A stretch of DNA of 64,000 nt, from assembly GCA_900470155.1 (NCBI GenBank), contig UBZT01000003.1, positions 62,001 to 126,000 on the forward strand, written 5' to 3'. This document shows, in pieces, positions 59,029 to 64,000 of this stretch. Below the pieces are notes generated by a model. It saw only the letters and a list, made by a program, of their open reading frames with translations. It had not been told where the DNA came from and made no database searches. Positions within the stretch are counted from its first letter, which is position 1; each line of letters begins with the position of its first letter. The stretch comes from Hyphomicrobiales bacterium (lineage in GTDB: Bacteria > Pseudomonadota > Alphaproteobacteria > Rhizobiales > Rhizobiaceae). A program made the translations under genes and the position numbers.

Positions 59029-60586
59029 GTTGTTCCTCCCCAACGTTTCCATGTCCGCCTGTGGTGGCGGCATAGACGACGTTCTCCTCATTGATTTCGT
59101 CACCACGAAGCTCTGCGACGATCCTCCCTGCACGCATCACAAGAACCCGGTCGGCGAGGCCAACCAGCTCCTGCATTTCCGACGAGATAACGATGCAGGC
59201 CTTGCCTGCCCGCACCATCGCGTCGATGAATTCGTAGATCTGGCTTTTGTTGCCGATGTCGATACCGCGCGTCGGCTCGTCAATGATGACGACCGACGGA
59301 TCGGCCATCATCACCTTTGCCAGCAGCAGCTTCTGCTGATTGCCGCCCGAGAGCTTGCCTGCCTCAAGCATCAGCGACCGCACGCGGATGTCGTAGCCGG
59401 TAACGGCCTTGCGAAGATTTGCGAGTTCCTCGCGCTTGTCGAGCACAGTGCCCGGATTGACGGTGTCCAGCGCCTGCAAAGTCAGGTTCGGCCCCAGTCT
59501 CTCCTCCAGGAGCAATCCTTTTCCCTTGCGATCCTCGGTCAGGTATACGAGCCCGGCATCCATCAATGTGCGAACGGAGCGCTGGCCGATTTCCTTGCCG
59601 TGCAGCATGACCTTGGCAGCATGCGACGGCCGCAGTCCCATCAATCCCTCGATCAGCTCGGTGCGCCCCGCGCCGATCATGCCGCCAATTCCGAGGACCT
59701 CGCCGGGGCTGACGCTGAACGAGACCTTCTGCGTGCCGTGATCCACCGCCAGGTCACTGACCGCCAGGATCGGCGATACCGTCGTGACAGGGCGCTTGTG
59801 CGGATAGAGCATTTCGAGTTCGCGCCCGACCATAAGCTCCGCCATGTCCCGCTGACCGAGCGTGGCGGCAGGCCAGGTGCCGATCATGCAGCCGTCACGA
59901 AGCACGGTGACCCGGTCTGCGAGCGCCTGCACTTCATCGAGGCGGTGCGAGATGTAGAGAACCGCAACGCCTTGACCGCGCAGGCTGCGGACGATGTCCA
60001 GAAGGGCTGTAACCTCGTCATTTGCCAGCACAGCGGTCGGTTCGTCGAGAATGACGACCTTACGCTCATCCAGAAGGGCGCGGGCAATTTGCACCAGTTG
60101 CCGCTGCGCGAGCGGCAGGTCGCCCACCCGGTCTCGGGGCCGCGCAGAAGATCCGACCCGTTGCAGCAATTCCGCCGTGCGGCGGTTCATCGCCTTGTCG
60201 TTGACCATCGGCCCAGGTCCCAATTCGCGACCCAGAAACAGGTTTTCCGCGACGGTCAGGTCGGCAGCCAGGAGGATTTCCTGATGGACGAGAACGATGC
60301 CGGCATGCTCGGCTTCCACAGCATTGCGAAACTGTACTGGCCGTCCATCCATGCTTATGTGTCCGGCCGTCGGTGCAACATGGCCGGATAGAAGTTTCAT
60401 CAGTGTCGATTTTCCGGCACCGTTTTCACCGATGATCGCGTGCACCTCACCGGCGCGGATGTCCAGCGTGATATCAGACAGGACGGTGATCGGCCCATAG
60501 GTCTTGCCCAAGCCATCGGCCTGCAATGCAACACCCGGAGACATCACCGGCTGCCCGTCAACATCTGGCGACAGGACCGCGTTCAT
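58994..60586 (-). CDS. Ribose-type ABC transporter ATP-binding protein, two ATPase domains (RbsA-like)
   Basis: The 530-residue product has a first domain with Walker A GENGAGKSTLMKLL, Q-loop IVLVHQEILLAADLTV, signature LPLAQRQLVQIARAL and Walker B VVILDEPTAVL, and a second domain with GMIGAGRTELIEGLMG and LSGGNQQKLLLAKVM plus VVIIDEPTRGIDIGNK. This duplicated layout is typical of CUT2 importers. Start overlaps the GntR stop by four bases (ATGA). Confidence 0.93.
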   Translation of the reverse strand: MNAVLSPDVDGQPVMSPGVALQADGLGKTYGPITVLSDITLDIRAGEVHAIIGENGAGKSTLMKLLSGHVAPTAGHISMDGRPVQFRNAVEAEHAGIVLVHQEILLAADLTVAENLFLGRELGPGPMVNDKAMNRRTAELLQRVGSSARPRDRVGDLPLAQRQLVQIARALLDERKVVILDEPTAVLANDEVTALLDIVRSLRGQGVAVLYISHRLDEVQALADRVTVLRDGCMIGTWPAATLGQRDMAELMVGRELEMLYPHKRPVTTVSPILAVSDLAVDHGTQKVSFSVSPGEVLGIGGMIGAGRTELIEGLMGLRPSHAAKVMLHGKEIGQRSVRTLMDAGLVYLTEDRKGKGLLLEERLGPNLTLQALDTVNPGTVLDKREELANLRKAVTGYDIRVRSLMLEAGKLSGGNQQKLLLAKVMMADPSVVIIDEPTRGIDIGNKSQIYEFIDAMVRAGKACIVISSEMQELVGLADRVLVMRAGRIVAELRGDEINEENVVYAATTGGHGNVGEEQHDHSDSNHRDG

Positions 60587-61269
60587 TCGAATGCCGACAG
60601 CAGACGGTCGCGCGAGCGTTCGATATGCACGTGCATCGCGTCATAGGCAGCCTGGGCATCGCCGGACCGGAAGGCTGCCAACAGGCTTTCGTGTTCCTCC
60701 AGCGCTTCCTGTGTGACCCGCGTATGGAACATCAGTCGGAAGATATGCAAGTGAACATGCTGGTTGAACAGCGTTGCCCGGATGACTTCGTTTCCTGCGA
60801 TTTTGAGGATCTCATCATGAAAGAGGGCGTCTGCGCGCGCGAACCGCGAATACCGGGTGTTGCGATCGACCGGCGGCGCGCCGTTGCCCATGTCGGCTGC
60901 TGAACTCTCCAGTTGTTGCAGCGCTTCCGGCGTCATGTTTTGGGCGGCGAGCCGAGCGCCTTCAGGCTCAATCAGGAGGCGAAAGGCATAGAGGTCCTCG
61001 AATTGCTTGCGTGTCCATTGAGGCGCGGCGCTGTATCCAATGAGATGCGCTTTGTGAACGAGCCCTTCGCGTTCGAGCCGGCTGAGGGCTTCACGGATGG
61101 GGGTTTGCGACACATTCAGTTCGCGCGCCAGAACGTCGATCGGGATCCGCGCGCCCGGAGCGATCTCGAGCGACATCAAGCGGTGGTAGATGCTGTCATA
61201 GACGCCTTCGACCACGCTGATTGGCCTGATGCCTGTTGATTTGCTTTCCCGCTCGGCTGCGAATGCCAC
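60583..61269 (-). CDS. GntR-family transcriptional regulator (FCD/FadR-type sensor)
   Basis: The 228-residue product has a GntR winged helix (about 20-80): IYHRLMSLEIAPGARIPIDVLARELNVSQTPIREALSRLEREGLV, then an all-helical FCD domain (FRLLIEPEGARLAAQNM...FARADALFHDEILKIAGN). The GTG start has AGGAG seven bases upstream. First gene of the ABC operon and divergent from the dehydrogenase operon at 61372; it likely represses both until a metabolite binds. Confidence 0.9.
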   Translation of the reverse strand: MAFAAERESKSTGIRPISVVEGVYDSIYHRLMSLEIAPGARIPIDVLARELNVSQTPIREALSRLEREGLVHKAHLIGYSAAPQWTRKQFEDLYAFRLLIEPEGARLAAQNMTPEALQQLESSAADMGNGAPPVDRNTRYSRFARADALFHDEILKIAGNEVIRATLFNQHVHLHIFRLMFHTRVTQEALEEHESLLAAFRSGDAQAAYDAMHVHIERSRDRLLSAFE

Positions 61270-61321
61270 TCTTATTCTCCTGAAGCCTTATTGACACCGC
61301 CGCATTTGTTGCAAATAAGAT

Positions 61322-61364
61322 ATCCTATGTCAAATACAATATCGTATATGATCTGATATAGGAT
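61322..61364. promoter_or_regulatory. AT-rich divergent promoter with ATCCTAT/ATAGGAT inverted repeat
   Basis: ATCCTAT (61322-61328) and ATAGGAT (61358-61364) flank an AT-rich core with ATATCGTATAT. It fills the 102-bp gap between the GntR and Ldh2 genes, so it is the probable GntR operator region. Confidence 0.5.
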
Positions 61365-61371
61365 CTAGGTA

Positions 61372-62376
61372 ATGTTGGTTCCCGCCGAGCGGCTTATGAA
61401 ATTGGCGATCTCTGAACTGGAAAGGCGGGGCGCGCCACCGGAGTGGTCGCGGCTCCAAGCCCACCTCTTGATAGAAGCCGAATTGCGTGGCTTGCCCTCA
61501 CATGGTCTGCAGAGATTGCCGCTGCTTCTTTCGCGTATCGACAAAGGGCTCGCTAACCCTAGGGTGAGTGGTGCGGGAAAATGGACGCGCGACACTTTTC
61601 TAAGTGTCGATGGCGAGAGAGGGCTGGGCCCGGTCGTGATGATGACCGCCATGCAGAGACTGGAGCCCGTGGCCAAATCTGCCGGCCTGGCAATTGCAGC
61701 GATCCGCAACGCCAATCACATCGGAATGCTCGCCTACTATGCCGAGGCGACGGCGAAAAAAGGCCTGATCGGTATCGTGCTTTCCACAAGTGAAGCACTG
61801 GTTCACCCACATGGTGGGACAGAGGCGCTTCTGGGCACCAATCCGATCGCCATCGGCATTCCAACGGGTGGGGATCCGTTTATTCTCGACTTTGCAACGA
61901 GCTTTGTTTCCATGGGCAAGATCAACAATCACGCCCTCCGCAATGTCCCTATTCCTGCCGGATGGGCTGTGGATGCGCAGGGGCGCGCGACGACTGATGC
62001 TGAGGAGGCAAAAACAGGCGCGATTGCACCTTTTGGGGGTGCGAAGGGTTATGGCCTTGGCCTTGCGGTGGAACTGCTCGTTGCAATGCTGGCTGGGTCC
62101 TGCCTCGCACCCGAAGTGCGGGGAACCCTTGATGACAGCGATCCGGCCAGCAAGGGCGACATCCTGATCCTAGTCGATCCTTCGGCAGGAGCAGGCGATG
62201 TTGCTTTGTTGAGTGCCTATCTCGACCGCCTGCGCCTCTCCCGCCCGCTTGATCCTGAGCGACCTGTTGCCATTCCGGGCGACGGATCGCGTGCACGTCG
62301 CACGGCAGCGCTGACTTCGGGGATCGACCTGCCGCCACCGCTTTTGGAAAAACTTATGGCCCTCGAGGCTGCCTGA
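61372..62376 (+). CDS. Ldh2-family malate/L-lactate-type NAD(P)-dependent dehydrogenase
   Basis: The 334-residue protein has the Ldh2 fold: LRGLPSHGLQRLPLLLSRI with the conserved SHGxxR (His is the catalytic acid/base candidate), IAAIRNANHIGMLAYYAEAT, HPHGGTEALLGTNPIAIGIPTGGDPFILDFATS (family spacing) and FGGAKGYGLGLAVELL. Members oxidise 2-hydroxy acids such as malate, lactate, sulfolactate or ureidoglycolate. It may dehydrogenate a hydroxyacid in the imported substrate's pathway. No strong ribosome site is visible before the ATG. Confidence 0.87.
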   Translation: MLVPAERLMKLAISELERRGAPPEWSRLQAHLLIEAELRGLPSHGLQRLPLLLSRIDKGLANPRVSGAGKWTRDTFLSVDGERGLGPVVMMTAMQRLEPVAKSAGLAIAAIRNANHIGMLAYYAEATAKKGLIGIVLSTSEALVHPHGGTEALLGTNPIAIGIPTGGDPFILDFATSFVSMGKINNHALRNVPIPAGWAVDAQGRATTDAEEAKTGAIAPFGGAKGYGLGLAVELLVAMLAGSCLAPEVRGTLDDSDPASKGDILILVDPSAGAGDVALLSAYLDRLRLSRPLDPERPVAIPGDGSRARRTAALTSGIDLPPPLLEKLMALEAA

Positions 62377-62398
62377 CATAACTGGAGGATGAATTCGC

Positions 62399-63598
62399 AT
62401 GAACCTATTCGGTACAATCAGGGCGCCGCGGGAGCTCATCTTCGGCTCCGGACAGCGGCATGCCCTAGCCCGTATCGCCAGCAAACTCGGCAGTCGCGCG
62501 TTGGTCGTCACGGACGCGAGGCTCGCCGCCGATCCGGATTTTCTGGCGATTGTCGGTCAATTGGAGGAGGCGGGTCTGAATGTGCGGGTAGATGATTCTA
62601 CCATGGCCGACGTTCCGGTCGATTCCGCGATCGCGAGCGCGGCTGCTGCGCGGGATTTTGCACCGGATCTGGTGGTCGGCATTGGTGGAGGGTCCTGCCT
62701 CGACATGGCGAAATGCGTGGCGGTCCTGCTCACCCATGGCGGACGCCCCCAGGACTATTACGGCGAGAACAATATTCCTGGTCCAGTGATGCCGCTCATC
62801 GCTCTTCCGACCACCGCAGGCACAGGTTCGGAAGTGACGCCTGTGGCGGTGCTGTCCGATAAGGAGCGTAGTCTCAAAGTTGGTATTTCCAGTCCCTTTA
62901 TCATTCCGACTGCGTCGATATGCGATCCGGATCTGACGATCTCCTGCCCGCGTGCGCTCACAGCCATTGCCGGTGCCGACGCACTGACGCACGCAATCGA
63001 AGCCTTTACTGCAATCCGTAGGCAAGCCGTGCCGGGTCTTGCCCAGGAGCGCGTGTTCGTCGGCAAGAATGAACTGTCGGACCATTTCGCCCTTCGCGCC
63101 ATCAGCCTTCTCTGGCAGGGGCTGGAGGCTGCCTGTGACGATGGTGCTGATCATCTTGCGCGTGAGCGTGTGATGATGGGCGCCACACTTGCGGGACTGG
63201 CATTTGGAGTGGCAGGAACAGCCGCCGCGCATGCCATTCAGTACCCTGTCGGCGCCTTAACCCATACCGCCCATGGCTTGGGTGTCGCCTGCCTGATGCC
63301 CTATGTAATGGCGTGGAATGCTCCGGCGATCCGCGACGAGCTGGAGCAGATCGCCATGGCAACAGGACTGGCGGGTCCTGATGCCGTGATCCCCGCGCTG
63401 TCCGCATTGTTCGACAGGATCGGTATTCCCGCCACCTTGCGCGATCTGGGATTGGCTGAGGATCGCATCGACTGGGTGTCGGAACAAAGCTGTGGGATCA
63501 CGCGACTTATCCAGAACAATCCACGGCCTCTCGCTCTGCCTGACATGCGAAATCTCGTCGCGGCGGCCTATGCCGGCGATCTTGCTCGTCTCAACTAA
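62399..63598 (+). CDS. Iron-containing (group III) alcohol dehydrogenase
   Basis: The 399-residue product has GIGGGSCLDMAKCVAVL (about 94-110), IALPTTAGTGSEVTPVAVL and metal ligands Asp194 and His198 in DALTHAIEAF plus candidate His278 and His292. Relatives include 4-hydroxybutyrate, 1,3-propanediol, lactaldehyde and hydroxyacid dehydrogenases. TGGAGGA precedes the ATG and the gene lies 22 bp after Ldh2, so an aldehyde/alcohol step in the same pathway is likely. Confidence 0.9.
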   Translation: MNLFGTIRAPRELIFGSGQRHALARIASKLGSRALVVTDARLAADPDFLAIVGQLEEAGLNVRVDDSTMADVPVDSAIASAAAARDFAPDLVVGIGGGSCLDMAKCVAVLLTHGGRPQDYYGENNIPGPVMPLIALPTTAGTGSEVTPVAVLSDKERSLKVGISSPFIIPTASICDPDLTISCPRALTAIAGADALTHAIEAFTAIRRQAVPGLAQERVFVGKNELSDHFALRAISLLWQGLEAACDDGADHLARERVMMGATLAGLAFGVAGTAAAHAIQYPVGALTHTAHGLGVACLMPYVMAWNAPAIRDELEQIAMATGLAGPDAVIPALSALFDRIGIPATLRDLGLAEDRIDWVSEQSCGITRLIQNNPRPLALPDMRNLVAAAYAGDLARLN

Positions 63599-63617
63599 TA
63601 TTCAAAGGATTGCCTCC

Positions 63618-64000
63618 ATGACGTTTCATGCCACGATTTCCGGCTACGCCGACCCCGCCATGCATGCACAGGGCCTTTATATCGGGGGAAAGTGGGAAAA
63701 GGGCGCGGGCATTCCGGTCATCGATCCATCGACGGGTGCGGTTCTGGCGGAGGTGCCGGATGCATCCATCAATGACGCGCTCCGTGCCGTGGACGCAGCC
63801 GAGGCGGCTGCATCGGGATGGCGTCGGACACCGCCGCGCCAGCGATCCGAGATCCTGCGTCGGTGGTTTCAACTGATGACCCAGCATGGTGAGGAACTGG
63901 CGCTGTTGATTTCGCTGGAGAACGGCAAGGCCTTGCCGGATGCGCGCGGTGAACTCGCCTATGCCGCGGAATTCTTTCGCTGGTATGCCGAGGAGGCAAC
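63618..64000 (+). CDS. Aldehyde dehydrogenase family protein, N-terminal part (cut by window end)
   Basis: The first 127 codons are visible: MTFHATISGYADPAMHAQGL, YIGGKWEKGAGIPVIDPSTGAVLAEVPDAS, AAEAAASGWRRTPPRQRSEILRRWF and LISLENGKALPDARGELAYAAEFFRWYAEEA. This N-terminus resembles NAD-dependent succinate-semialdehyde dehydrogenases. The catalytic Cys lies outside. AAAGGAT precedes the ATG. Together with the iron-type dehydrogenase it could form an alcohol-aldehyde-acid pair, for example 4-hydroxybutyrate to succinate; inference only. Confidence 0.88.
   Translation, partial: MTFHATISGYADPAMHAQGLYIGGKWEKGAGIPVIDPSTGAVLAEVPDASINDALRAVDAAEAAASGWRRTPPRQRSEILRRWFQLMTQHGEELALLISLENGKALPDARGELAYAAEFFRWYAEEA

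Overview
The window looks like accessory DNA (chromosomal island or large plasmid) of a Rhizobiales-type alphaproteobacterium. GC is high, strong Shine-Dalgarno sites are common, ATGA/GTGA gene overlaps abound, and nearly every block pairs an ABC importer with a dedicated regulator and catabolic enzymes. The genus cannot be fixed from the sequence alone. No tRNA, rRNA, CRISPR array or replication origin was seen.

Layout. 1-1289: worn mobile-element territory (end of a WYL regulator, IS110 transposase N-terminus, ArdC-like fragment) and an rpsU paralogue. 1652-9392: organosulfur scavenging locus (FAD oxidoreductase, flavin reductase, short acyl-CoA-dehydrogenase-like protein, four-cysteine Rrf2 regulator, two-component LLM monooxygenase, sulfonate-type ABC importer). 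9548-11649: membrane-anchored ClpP-fold protease and a large coiled-coil membrane protein, translationally coupled. 12075-13415: proline-iminopeptidase-like hydrolase. 13511-20929: LacI-controlled sugar ABC importer with a GH127 beta-L-arabinofuranosidase-type enzyme. 21190-26031: GT4-toroid glycosyltransferase, GH130 enzyme and AGE-type epimerase. 26163-27381: small conserved hypotheticals including DUF1488.

27792-40310 is the most interesting block: a Rieske oxygenase with the bridging Glu typical of quaternary-ammonium oxygenases, a class III aminotransferase, a polyamine-type ABC importer, a GcvT-like folate enzyme, two COG1233 FAD oxidoreductases, an 85-residue unknown and a BetI-like TetR regulator. 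Three near-identical dyads sit at the three control regions, so the whole block reads as one regulon for catabolism of an unidentified methylated or quaternary amine.

40531-44852: RND efflux pump and adaptor without its own outer-membrane channel. 45394-53770: siderophore uptake (binding protein, two permeases, ATPase, siderophore-interacting reductase in one overlapping operon; divergent TonB receptor; AraC regulator). 54079-55989: VOC protein and a frameshifted IS1182-family transposase. 56378-64000: GntR-controlled ribose-type ABC importer with a DJ-1/PfpI protein, divergent from an Ldh2-type dehydrogenase, an iron-type alcohol dehydrogenase and an aldehyde dehydrogenase cut by the window edge; a carbon-source pathway of unknown substrate.
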